Source: an uncultured Christensenellaceae bacterium (GTDB lineage: Bacteria; Bacillota; Clostridia; Christensenellales; UBA3700). Taken from it: a DNA stretch of 5,376 nucleotides. The stretch lies in NCBI GenBank assembly GCA_902373595.1, contig CABKMX010000078.1, positions 1-5,376 on the forward strand, read 5' to 3'. Of the stretch, positions 1 through 5,182 are shown in pieces. The position numbers and the translations under genes were made by a program. Every line of letters starts with the position of its first letter. Within the stretch, counting starts at the first letter, position 1. The notes under the pieces were generated by a model, which was given only the letters and a program-made list of their open reading frames with translations, made no database searches and had not been told where the DNA came from.

Positions 1-1
1 C

Positions 2-901
2 AAGAACATTCCGCTTTTGACCGCGCTCTACAATTGGAAATACTTCTGGGAGACGCCGTACACGGGCGACATCTACTTCATCTCGACCAAGCAATTCATC
101 GACAACAAGTGGGGTACGTCCAACCCGGTGATGATGCGCGACAAGGAGTTCGGCATGGTCAGGGTCAGAGGTTTCGGCGTCTATTCCTTCTCGGTCGGCA
201 CGCCTACGGCGGCGATGAACGAGTTGTTCGGTTCTATGGGCGAGCTGACGGTCAAGGATGTCGACGACTACTTCAAGAAGATCATCGTGTCCGAGCTGTC
301 CACCGCGATCGCGGAGTCGGGCATCCCGGCGATCGATCTTGCGATGCACTATGACGAGCTGTCCGACATCACCCGCCAAAAGATGGCGGAAGACTTCGCC
401 AAGATAGGCATCGAGATCGACGCGTTGTACATCGAGAACATCTCGCTGCCCGAAGAGGTCGAGAAGATGATGGACAAGCGCACGTCCGTCGGCGTGATGG
501 GCGGCGCGATGCAGGGCTATGCGCAGATGCAGGCGGTCGAGGCGATGCGCGACGCGGCAAAGAATCCGGGCGGACTCGCGGGCGCGGGCGTCGGAGTCGG
601 AGCGGGCTTGGGCATCGGCAAGATGTTCGCCGACAATATGTCGGGCATAGGCGAGGACGACGGCAAGGCGACCTGTCCGCATTGCGGCGCGAAAGTCAAA
701 AAGAACGCGAAGTTCTGCCCCGAGTGCGGCAAGCCGATGGTCGAGACCGTCGAGTGCCCGAGCTGCCACAAGCAGGTCAAGAAGGGTGCGAAGTTCTGCC
801 CCGAGTGCGGCGCGTCTTTGGTCGCCAAGTGTCCCAAGTGCGGTAAAGAGGTCAAGCCGGGCGCCAAGTTCTGTCCCGAATGCGGAGAGAAGCTGTCATG
901 A
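2..901 (+). CDS. SPFH/Band-7 domain protein with three C-terminal zinc ribbons (YdjI-like), 5'-truncated by the window
   Basis: The reading frame is open from the window edge, giving 299 visible residues; the N-terminus lies upstream. The TTG at 17 is internal, because the frame continues upstream as KNIPL, normal for this family. Visible residues 1 to about 160 carry the YdjI/'virion core protein' type of SPFH domain (stretches YFISTKQF, NKWGT, VRGFGVYSF). A Gly/Ala-rich linker follows (about 185-206). Three zinc ribbons of form CxxC-x10-CxxC come last: C225/C228/C239/C242, C252/C255/C266/C269 and C277/C280/C291/C294. SPFH proteins form membrane-associated scaffolds; B. subtilis YdjI works with PspA, YdjG and YdjH in the envelope-stress response. 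No membrane segment is visible in this part. The last codon overlaps the next gene (ATGA), so the two are probably translationally coupled. The family call is strong; the membrane-stress role is by analogy. The three ribbons look like products of internal duplication. Confidence 0.88.
   Translation, partial: KNIPLLTALYNWKYFWETPYTGDIYFISTKQFIDNKWGTSNPVMMRDKEFGMVRVRGFGVYSFSVGTPTAAMNELFGSMGELTVKDVDDYFKKIIVSELSTAIAESGIPAIDLAMHYDELSDITRQKMAEDFAKIGIEIDALYIENISLPEEVEKMMDKRTSVGVMGGAMQGYAQMQAVEAMRDAAKNPGGLAGAGVGVGAGLGIGKMFADNMSGIGEDDGKATCPHCGAKVKKNAKFCPECGKPMVETVECPSCHKQVKKGAKFCPECGASLVAKCPKCGKEVKPGAKFCPECGEKLS
884..889 (+). promoter_or_regulatory. Shine-Dalgarno that fixes the start of the zinc-ribbon membrane protein
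   Basis: GGAGAG lies inside the last codons of the SPFH gene, 8 nt before the ATG at 898. It supports that ATG over the in-frame ATG at 880 and fits translational coupling through the ATGA overlap. Confidence 0.65.
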
Positions 902-2016
902 GCGAAGAGAGAGTGCCTCTTTCGCAGGCGGACGGCTCGCAGCCGTCGCAAGAGCCGCAGAAGGTGACCGCGGAGACGTACAAGTGTCCTTCGTGCGGCA
1001 ACTTTCTCAAATTCGACCCGGCGACGCAAAAGCTCAAATGCGCATATTGCGGCACCGAGCGCGACATCGCCGCCAAGCCCGCGCAGGAACTTGTCTATAC
1101 GACGCTTTCCGAGCGCGAGTTCGAGGCGTGGGGCGGCACCAAGGCGTACAAATGTCCGTCGTGCGGCGCGGTGTCCGTGCTCGAAGAGTACGAGACCGCG
1201 GACGTCTGTCCGTTTTGCGGCGCGCCCAACATCATAGAGCGCGACGAGCTTCCCGGGCTCAAACCCAACGCGGTGCTGCCGTTCACGGTGCCCGAAGAGG
1301 AGGCGAAGGGTTTTTGGCGCAAGTGGCTCAAAAAGAAGTGGCTCGCGCCGGGCAAGCTCAAAAAAGAGGCGCGGATGCAAAAGATGCGCGGCGTCTACAT
1401 CCCGGTGTGGACGTTCGACAGCCACGTCGACGCAATGTACGAGGCGAGGCTGGGCGAGACCTACACGGTCATCGTCGGCACGGGCAAGAACAGGCGTACC
1501 GAGACGCGCGTCAGGTGGTTTCACGTCAGCGGCGTAATCAATCAGGATTACGACGACATACAGGTCGAGGCGAGCAAGCACATCGACGGCAAGGCGCTGG
1601 GCAAGCTGGGCGGTTTCGACACCGTCAATGCGCTCGCCTATGACGACGACTTCATGTCCGGCTATTCGGCGGAAAGATATTCCGACGGGCTCGACGACTG
1701 CTGGGACACCGCGCAGGGCATCATCATCGACGACCTCAGGGCGAGGGTCAAGGCGCGTTATCCGCGCGCGGACAGGGTGGACTACATCAACATCAGCCCC
1801 GTCTATTCGGGCACGACCTACAAATATGTCTGCGCGCCCCTTTGGATCAGCAGCTACCGCTACCGCAAAAAGGACTACGGCTGCGTGGTCAACGGCAGGA
1901 CGGGCAGGGCATACGGCAAGGCGCCGGTGTCGCCGGTCAAGGCGACGCTGCTCGGTTTGGCGATCGCGGCGGCGGTCGCGGGGATAGCCTATCTCTTCGT
2001 CACATATTTGATGTAA
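898..2016 (+). CDS. Membrane-anchored double zinc-ribbon protein (TFIIB-type zinc ribbon / YdjG-like)
   Basis: Encodes 372 aa. The ATG at 898 overlaps the previous stop (ATGA) and has GGAGAG at 884-889 upstream, so it is preferred over the in-frame ATG at 880, which lies inside the previous gene and lacks a comparable site. Two zinc ribbons lie at the N-terminus (C30/C33/C48/C51 and C86/C89/C104/C107). A basic, Trp-rich stretch follows (about 139-150, FWRKWLKKKW), then the family-typical GVYIPVWTFD (165-174), a long soluble domain, and a single hydrophobic helix at about 349-371 that should anchor the C-terminus in the membrane. Proteins of this layout sit next to YdjI-like SPFH genes in many Bacillota; in B. 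subtilis, YdjG helps hold the PspA/YdjI assembly at the membrane. That role is inferred here. Annotations as a helicase or RNA polymerase subunit, which short zinc-ribbon matches can produce, are not supported: no helicase motifs are visible. Confidence 0.82.
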   Translation: MSEERVPLSQADGSQPSQEPQKVTAETYKCPSCGNFLKFDPATQKLKCAYCGTERDIAAKPAQELVYTTLSEREFEAWGGTKAYKCPSCGAVSVLEEYETADVCPFCGAPNIIERDELPGLKPNAVLPFTVPEEEAKGFWRKWLKKKWLAPGKLKKEARMQKMRGVYIPVWTFDSHVDAMYEARLGETYTVIVGTGKNRRTETRVRWFHVSGVINQDYDDIQVEASKHIDGKALGKLGGFDTVNALAYDDDFMSGYSAERYSDGLDDCWDTAQGIIIDDLRARVKARYPRADRVDYINISPVYSGTTYKYVCAPLWISSYRYRKKDYGCVVNGRTGRAYGKAPVSPVKATLLGLAIAAAVAGIAYLFVTYLM

Positions 2017-2022
2017 AAACGC

Positions 2023-2051
2023 TTGCCCAAAGCCGAGGGCTGTGCTATAAT
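2023..2051 (+). promoter_or_regulatory. Sigma-A-type extended -10 promoter for the DUF1858 gene
   Basis: TTGCCC (2023-2028) and TATAAT (2046-2051) are separated by exactly 17 bp. A TGC just before the -10 box gives the extended -10 form TGnTATAAT. The -35 begins 7 nt after the stop codon of the upstream gene. Transcription should start near 2058, leaving a leader of about 50 nt. A short AGCC/GGCT inverted repeat (2031-2041) sits in the spacer; no known regulator site is recognised there. Confidence 0.82.
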
Positions 2052-2109
2052 GACAACAATCCCCACCAAAAAGGTATGAATTGAGTGCGGGATACGGAGG
2101 TAACACACT

Positions 2110-2313
2110 ATGAAGATAACAAAGGATATGTTGATCGCGGACGCGCTCAAATGCGGCAACGCCGAAGAGATCGCCAACGTGCTTTTCAGTGTAGGTATGC
2201 ATTGTCTGGGGTGCGCGCTTGCGCACAACGAGACCGTCGAAGACGCGGCAGCCGTGCACGGCGTCGATGTCGACGAGTTGGTGGAGAAGTTGAATGAGGC
2301 GGCGGAGCGTTGA
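2110..2313 (+). CDS. DUF1858 small protein (hybrid-cluster-protein-associated putative redox disulfide)
   Basis: Encodes 67 aa, about the usual size for the family. GGAGG at 2096-2100, 9 nt before the ATG, fixes the start. The family signature is clear: GMHCLGC at 29-35 (Cys32 and Cys35), then an acidic helix with ETVED and HG (50-51), ending DVDELVEKLN. A third Cys (C15) lies outside the motif. Members occur widely in anaerobes, sometimes beside or fused to hybrid cluster protein or other redox enzymes. The CxxC is taken to be a redox-active disulfide or metal site, but the molecular function is not established. No hybrid cluster protein gene is next to it here. The gene has its own promoter and terminator, so it is likely transcribed alone. 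Family call confident, function open. Confidence 0.88.
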   Translation: MKITKDMLIADALKCGNAEEIANVLFSVGMHCLGCALAHNETVEDAAAVHGVDVDELVEKLNEAAER

Positions 2314-2346
2314 GCCGGTCGTTTCTACGGTCATATCGATCGAACG

Positions 2347-2369
2347 GCGCGCCGGAAGGCGCGCTTTTT
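2347..2369 (+). terminator. Intrinsic terminator after the DUF1858 gene
   Basis: A perfect 7-bp GC stem (GCGCGCC, 2347-2353, with GGCGCGC, 2358-2364) is closed by a GGAA (GNRA-type) tetraloop. TTTTT follows at once, with more T-rich sequence to about 2380. It begins 33 nt after the stop codon and separates this unit from the metal-efflux operon. Confidence 0.93.
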
Positions 2370-2393
2370 CGTTTCGTTTTACGCGCGGCGTTC

Positions 2394-2414
2394 AAAAAAT
2401 TTTCGAAAAAATTT
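2394..2414 (+). promoter_or_regulatory. A/T-tract UP-like element upstream of the arsR promoter
   Basis: An A6-T4-CG-A6-T3 tract, containing the perfect palindrome TTTTCGAAAA at 2400-2409, sits about 12-33 nt upstream of the -35 box. This is roughly where RNA polymerase alpha subunits contact UP elements. It contrasts sharply with the GC-rich surroundings. Function is inferred from composition and position only. Confidence 0.4.
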
Positions 2415-2426
2415 GTATCCAAACTA

Positions 2427-2455
2427 TTGACATGCGGTCAAACGTGGCATATAAT
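2427..2455 (+). promoter_or_regulatory. Perfect-consensus sigma-A promoter of the metal-efflux operon
   Basis: TTGACA (2427-2432), a 17-bp spacer and TATAAT (2450-2455) match the consensus at all 12 positions. The predicted transcription start is near 2462, inside the start of the operator region. Such a strong promoter is normal where a repressor holds expression down. Confidence 0.93.
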
Positions 2456-2464
2456 ATGATTGAA

Positions 2465-2486
2465 CATTTGAAGAAGTATTCAAGTG
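2465..2486 (+). promoter_or_regulatory. ArsR/SmtB-family operator (12-2-12 type)
   Basis: This 22-bp imperfect palindrome has arms CATTTGAA and TTCAAGTG around a 6-bp centre. It matches the TGAA-N6-TTCA core known for SmtB, CzrA and related Zn/Co sensors. It lies just downstream of the -10 box, covers about +4 to +25 of the predicted transcript, and reaches the ribosome-binding region of the repressor gene. Binding would block initiation or promoter clearance. Operator identity is inferred from motif and position. Confidence 0.8.
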
Positions 2487-2493
2487 AGATAAT

Positions 2494-2826
2494 ATGGAAA
2501 AGGAACTCGACATAATCGAAAAGGTGAAGAGAGCGCTGCCGTCCGACGACGTATTGTACGACTTGGCGGATCTGTTCAAGATGTTCGGCGATTCGACTCG
2601 CGCGAAGATTCTCGGCTGTTTGGGGCAGGCGGACTTGTGCGTTGGCGAGATCGCGGAGATCTTGGGCATGACGGTGTCGGCGGTGTCGCACCAATTGCGG
2701 ATATTGCGCGGAGCCAAGCTGGTCAAGGGGACCAAGGCGGGCAAAGAGGTCAAATATTCGCTGGACGACGACCACGTCGTCAAGATCATGGAATACGGGC
2801 TCACGCACATCAACGAGGGCAAGTGA
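2494..2826 (+). CDS. ArsR/SmtB-family metal-sensing repressor (SmtB/CzrA-like, alpha-5 site)
   Basis: Encodes 110 aa, a normal length for the family. It has the winged-helix core: LADLFKMFGDSTRAKIL (24-40), DLCVGEIAEILGM (47-59), then the recognition helix with SAVSHQLRILRGAKLV (62-77). Near the C-terminus Asp92, His94, His105 and Glu108 have exactly the spacing of the SmtB alpha-5 ligands D104/H106/H117/E120, pointing to Zn(II) or Co(II) sensing across the dimer. The alpha-3 region has one Cys (C49, DLCVG) where CadC and ArsR have two, so a thiolate Cd/Pb/As site is unlikely, though C42 and C49 could add a soft ligand. Start choice: only a weak SD (AGTGAG, 2483-2488, inside the operator) precedes ATG 2494, but the N-terminus fits the family. 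Expected to repress itself and the two genes downstream. Confidence 0.92.
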   Translation: MEKELDIIEKVKRALPSDDVLYDLADLFKMFGDSTRAKILGCLGQADLCVGEIAEILGMTVSAVSHQLRILRGAKLVKGTKAGKEVKYSLDDDHVVKIMEYGLTHINEGK

Positions 2827-2828
2827 GA

Positions 2829-2848
2829 GCGGGCAAAAAGCCCGTTTT
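2829..2848 (+). terminator. Weak intrinsic terminator or attenuator after arsR
   Basis: CGGGC (2830-2834) and GCCCG (2840-2844) form a stem around AAAAA and are followed by TTTT. G-U and A-U pairs can extend the stem outward to 2826-2848. It begins 3 nt after the arsR stop codon. The short U-run suggests partial termination, which would lower pump expression relative to the repressor. A competing hairpin (2842-2855) overlaps its 3' arm. Confidence 0.5.
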
Positions 2849-2855
2849 CAAACGG
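2842..2855 (+). repeat. Inverted repeat overlapping the arsR terminator (possible antiterminator stem)
   Basis: CCGTTT (2842-2847) and AAACGG (2850-2855) are perfect complements; sterically this is a 5-bp stem with a TTCA loop. It uses the 3' arm and T-run of the terminator hairpin, so the two cannot form together. Whether this has a regulatory role is unknown. Confidence 0.4.
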
Positions 2856-2861
2856 CTCAAA

Positions 2862-2895
2862 CTTGAACATTTGCTCAACCGTCCAAGTGTTCAAG
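2862..2895 (+). promoter_or_regulatory. Second operator-like inverted repeat between arsR and the HMA gene
   Basis: Arms CTTGAACATTTG (2862-2873) and CAAGTGTTCAAG (2884-2895) are complementary at 11 of 12 positions, the exception being a G-U pair in RNA, around a 10-nt loop. The left arm shares the 11-mer TTGAACATTTG with the promoter operator region (2460-2470). In both places CATTTG and CAAGTG are 10 nt apart. It therefore looks like a second ArsR binding site, although the inner TGAA/TTCA bases are not kept. It could also work as an RNA hairpin. Confidence 0.55.
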
Positions 2896-2920
2896 CAAAG
2901 ACAGGAAATAATTTGAATAT

Positions 2921-2934
2921 GCCGCAACAGCGGC
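2921..2934 (+). repeat. Small GC hairpin abutting the HMA-gene Shine-Dalgarno
   Basis: GCCGC (2921-2925), AACA loop, GCGGC (2930-2934) form a perfect 5-bp stem. The next base begins the ribosome-binding site GGGAGG (2935-2940). The stem leaves the SD free and may protect or position the transcript there. Role inferred. Confidence 0.4.
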
Positions 2935-2945
2935 GGGAGGACTAT

Positions 2946-3164
2946 ATGAAAAAGGTATTCAAACTTCAAGATCTCGATTGCGCAAATTGCGCGGCGAAGA
3001 TGGAGCGGCACGTCGCCAAGCTGGACGGCGTCAACTCTGTCAGCATCAGCTTTATGACTCAGCGCATGGCGATCGACGCGGACGAAAGCCGTTTTGACGA
3101 GATCATGGACGAGGTCGTCAAGGTGTGCCGCAAGGTGGAGCCGGACTGCCGCATCGTCAGGTGA
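2946..3164 (+). CDS. Free-standing HMA-domain metal-binding protein (metallochaperone)
   Basis: Encodes 72 aa, the size of one heavy-metal-associated domain. GGGAGG (2935-2940), 5 nt before the ATG, fixes the start. The metal-binding loop is LDCANC (10-15) with Cys12 and Cys15; the Asp before the first Cys is typical of HMA domains attached to Zn/Cd/Pb pumps (ZntA/CadA) rather than the GMTC form of many copper chaperones. The rest fits the beta-alpha-beta-beta-alpha-beta ferredoxin-like fold. Two further Cys (C51, C58) lie near the C-terminus. It should be cytosolic and either pass metal to the ATPase or modulate it. The ATPase start lies 7 nt after its stop, so the two are co-transcribed. 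Because that ATPase has no HMA domain of its own, this protein is its likely detached N-terminal domain. Confidence 0.88.
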   Translation: MKKVFKLQDLDCANCAAKMERHVAKLDGVNSVSISFMTQRMAIDADESRFDEIMDEVVKVCRKVEPDCRIVR

Positions 3165-3167
3165 GGG
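3163..3167 (+). promoter_or_regulatory. Shine-Dalgarno of the ATPase gene
   Basis: GAGGG overlaps the stop codon of the HMA gene and lies 4 nt before ATG 3172, which it supports as the start. A second in-frame ATG at 3187 has only GGACGG upstream and is less likely. Confidence 0.55.
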
Positions 3168-3171
3168 CGGT

Positions 3172-5091
3172 ATGGACGGCTACAAGATGAGCCGCAAGCA
3201 GAGGCGGCAATTGATCCGCATCGTCGTCTGTCTGGCGGCGTTCGCGGTGCTGTTCGCAGTGGACAGGGTGACGGACGGCTGGGCGGCGATGATTCCGGGT
3301 CGGTACGGTTGGCTGTTGGCGTTCGGGCTCTATTTGGCGGTATATTTGGCGATAGGGTACGACGTGCTTTGGCGTGCGGTGCGCAACATCGCGCACGGAC
3401 AGGTTTTTGACGAAAACTTTTTGATGTGCATCGCGACTTTGGGCGCGTTCGCCTTGGCGATCTATCGCGGCGCGACGGGCATGGAGATCGAGGGCTTCGA
3501 CGAGGCGTGCGCGGTGCTGTTGTTCTATCAGGTGGGCGAGTGGTTCCAGGGCTACGCGACCGGCAAATCGCGCAAGTCCATCTCGGCGCTGATGGACATC
3601 CGTCCCGACAGCGCGGACGTAATCAGAGACGGCGAGGTAGTGACGGTAGACCCGTCCGAGGTCAAGGTGGGGGAATTCATCTTGATCGATCCGGGCGAAA
3701 AGGTGCCGCTCGACGGCACGATCGCAGAGGGCGCGTCGTCGCTCGACACCAAGGCGTTGACGGGCGAATCGCTTCCGCGCGACGTCGCCGAGGGCGACGC
3801 GGTGGTCAGCGGCGCAGTCAACTTGACCTCGCAGCTCAAAGTGCGGGTGGAGAAGGAGTTTTACGACTCGACGGTCGCCAAGATCCTCGACCTTGTCGAG
3901 AACGCCGCCGAGCAAAAATCCAAGGCGGAGAACTTCATCACCAAATTCGCGAGATACTACACGCCGGCGGTGGTCGCGGTCGCGTTGCTGTTGGCGGTGA
4001 TCCCGGGCGCGGTGACGGGCGACTGGTCGACGTGGGTGTACCGCGCGCTCAGCTTCCTTGTCGTGTCGTGCCCGTGCGCGTTGGTGATCTCGATTCCGTT
4101 GACTTTCTTTGCGGGTATAGGCGCGGCGTCCAAGCACGGCATTTTGGTCAAGGGTTCCAACTATCTCGAGCGTTTCGACAAGGCGAACATCTTTGTCTTT
4201 GACAAGACGGGCACTTTGACGAAGGGCAACTTCGCGGTGACGGCAGTCGTGCCGGAGGGCGGCAGAGAGGAGATATTGCGCCTTGCGGCGAGCGCGGAAA
4301 AGGACTCTACCCACCCAATCGCCCGCTCGATAGTCGCCGCTTACGGCAAGGAGCCGGACGGCGGATACACGTTGACCGACGTCGCCGGCGAGGGCATAGC
4401 CGCGACGGGCGAGGGCGGAGAGATCTTGTGCGGCAACGCCAAATTGATGAAGGCGCGCGGCATAGCCTTCGACGAAGTCGACGCGGTCGGCACCGTAGTC
4501 TATGTCGCAAAGGACGGCGTCTACAAAGGTGCGCTCGTCATCGAGGACGAGGTCAAGTCCGAGTCCGCCGAGGTGATCGGGGGATTGAACGCGCTCGGCT
4601 GCCGCACGGTCATGCTCACCGGCGACAATGCGCGCGTCGCAGACAGCGTTGCGGCAAAGCTCGGGGTGAGCGACGTCAAGTCGTCGCTGCTTCCCGGCGA
4701 CAAGGTCGGCGAGGTCGAAAAGTTGCTTGCCGCCAAGAGCAAAGGGGACGAGTTGTGCTTTGTCGGCGACGGCATAAACGACGCGCCCGTGTTGATGAGA
4801 GCGGATATCGGCATTGCGATGGGCGGCGTCGGCAGCGACGCGGCGATCGAGGCTTCGGACATCGTGTTGATGAAGGACGATCTGCGCGGCATTCCCACCG
4901 CAAAGCGCATCGCACGCAAGACGATGGCGATCGTCAAGCAAAACATTGTCTTCGCGCTCGCCGTCAAATTCCTCATCCTCGTCCTGTCCGCATTCGGCAT
5001 CACGAACATGTGGTTTGCGGTGTTCGGCGACGTGGGAGTGGCTGTGCTGGCTATTCTCAACGCCATGCGCGCCGGGCTCGACCGCACATAA
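3172..5091 (+). CDS. P1B-2-type heavy-metal exporting ATPase (Zn/Cd/Pb), without N-terminal HMA domain
   Basis: Encodes 639 aa of an integral membrane pump that uses ATP to expel divalent soft metals. Predicted membrane helices lie at about 13-30, 44-63, 82-98, 111-125, 264-283, 291-316, 589-609 and 612-630, the eight-helix P1B layout. The actuator domain has TGES (197-200). The metal motif CPC (300-302) sits in helix 6. DKTGT (344-348) carries the phosphorylated Asp344. HP (381-382) is the P1B nucleotide-domain signature, and TGD (483-485) and GDGINDAP (532-539) complete the P-domain. Lys599 in helix 7 and Asp620 in helix 8 (FGDVG) are the P1B-2 residues of ZntA, separating it from Cu(I) pumps; Glu123 in VGEWFQ sits where ZntA-type pumps carry a conserved Glu. 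All catalytic residues are present. The N-terminus has only about 12 residues before helix 1, so the usual HMA domain is missing and is supplied by the preceding gene. Exact metal preference cannot be read from sequence; the SmtB-like regulator favours Zn(II). Confidence 0.95.
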   Translation: MDGYKMSRKQRRQLIRIVVCLAAFAVLFAVDRVTDGWAAMIPGRYGWLLAFGLYLAVYLAIGYDVLWRAVRNIAHGQVFDENFLMCIATLGAFALAIYRGATGMEIEGFDEACAVLLFYQVGEWFQGYATGKSRKSISALMDIRPDSADVIRDGEVVTVDPSEVKVGEFILIDPGEKVPLDGTIAEGASSLDTKALTGESLPRDVAEGDAVVSGAVNLTSQLKVRVEKEFYDSTVAKILDLVENAAEQKSKAENFITKFARYYTPAVVAVALLLAVIPGAVTGDWSTWVYRALSFLVVSCPCALVISIPLTFFAGIGAASKHGILVKGSNYLERFDKANIFVFDKTGTLTKGNFAVTAVVPEGGREEILRLAASAEKDSTHPIARSIVAAYGKEPDGGYTLTDVAGEGIAATGEGGEILCGNAKLMKARGIAFDEVDAVGTVVYVAKDGVYKGALVIEDEVKSESAEVIGGLNALGCRTVMLTGDNARVADSVAAKLGVSDVKSSLLPGDKVGEVEKLLAAKSKGDELCFVGDGINDAPVLMRADIGIAMGGVGSDAAIEASDIVLMKDDLRGIPTAKRIARKTMAIVKQNIVFALAVKFLILVLSAFGITNMWFAVFGDVGVAVLAILNAMRAGLDRT

Positions 5092-5123
5092 CGGCACACC
5101 TTTGCGCCGCGCAGAACGTCTCG
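5092..5123 (+). repeat. Left copy of an imperfect direct repeat
   Basis: This 32-bp segment immediately follows the ATPase stop codon. It matches 5245-5276 at 25 of 32 positions without gaps, sharing CGGCACA at the left and GAACGTCTCG at the right. It includes the left arm of the 82-bp stem-loop. Confidence 0.6.
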
Positions 5124-5182
5124 GGGTCGGTCACGTACCTATAAGTACGCTCCCTCCCCTCTCGCAACCTGCGCGGCGCAAA
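5101..5182. repeat. 82-bp near-symmetric palindromic element (long stem-loop)
   Basis: A perfect 14-bp inverted repeat (TTTGCGCCGCGCAG at 5101-5114, CTGCGCGGCGCAAA at 5169-5182) encloses further nested pairs: GGGG (5123-5126) with CCCC (5156-5159), GG (5129-5130) with CC (5152-5153), and CGTAC (5134-5138) with GTACG (5145-5149) around a CTATAA loop. All share nearly the same centre, about 5141.5. No T-run follows, so it is not a standard terminator, though it could stabilise the ATPase mRNA 3' end. A dispersed REP- or MITE-like repeat is the favoured reading. Confidence 0.8.

Noticed and set aside
17..19. TTG as the start of the SPFH gene
   Set aside because: The frame continues to the window edge with family-like residues (KNIPL), so the true start is upstream.
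880..882. In-frame ATG upstream of the zinc-ribbon membrane protein start
   Set aside because: It would add six residues read from inside the SPFH zinc-ribbon codons; the SD and the ATGA overlap favour 898.
517..2334. Long minus-strand open frame (about 605 codons) opposite the zinc-ribbon and DUF1858 genes
   Set aside because: It spans three well-supported + strand genes and two intergenic signals; its protein is Arg/His/Asp-rich with no recognisable family. It results from GC-rich codon use on the other strand.
2911..2920. ATTTGAATAT as a third repressor half-site or a -10 box for an internal promoter
   Set aside because: It has no TTCA partner 6 bp away and no acceptable -35 box 16-18 bp upstream.
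3157..5097. Minus-strand open frame (about 646 codons) opposite the ATPase
   Set aside because: It mirrors the ATPase exactly, has no family resemblance and no SD; it is an antisense shadow of the codon bias.
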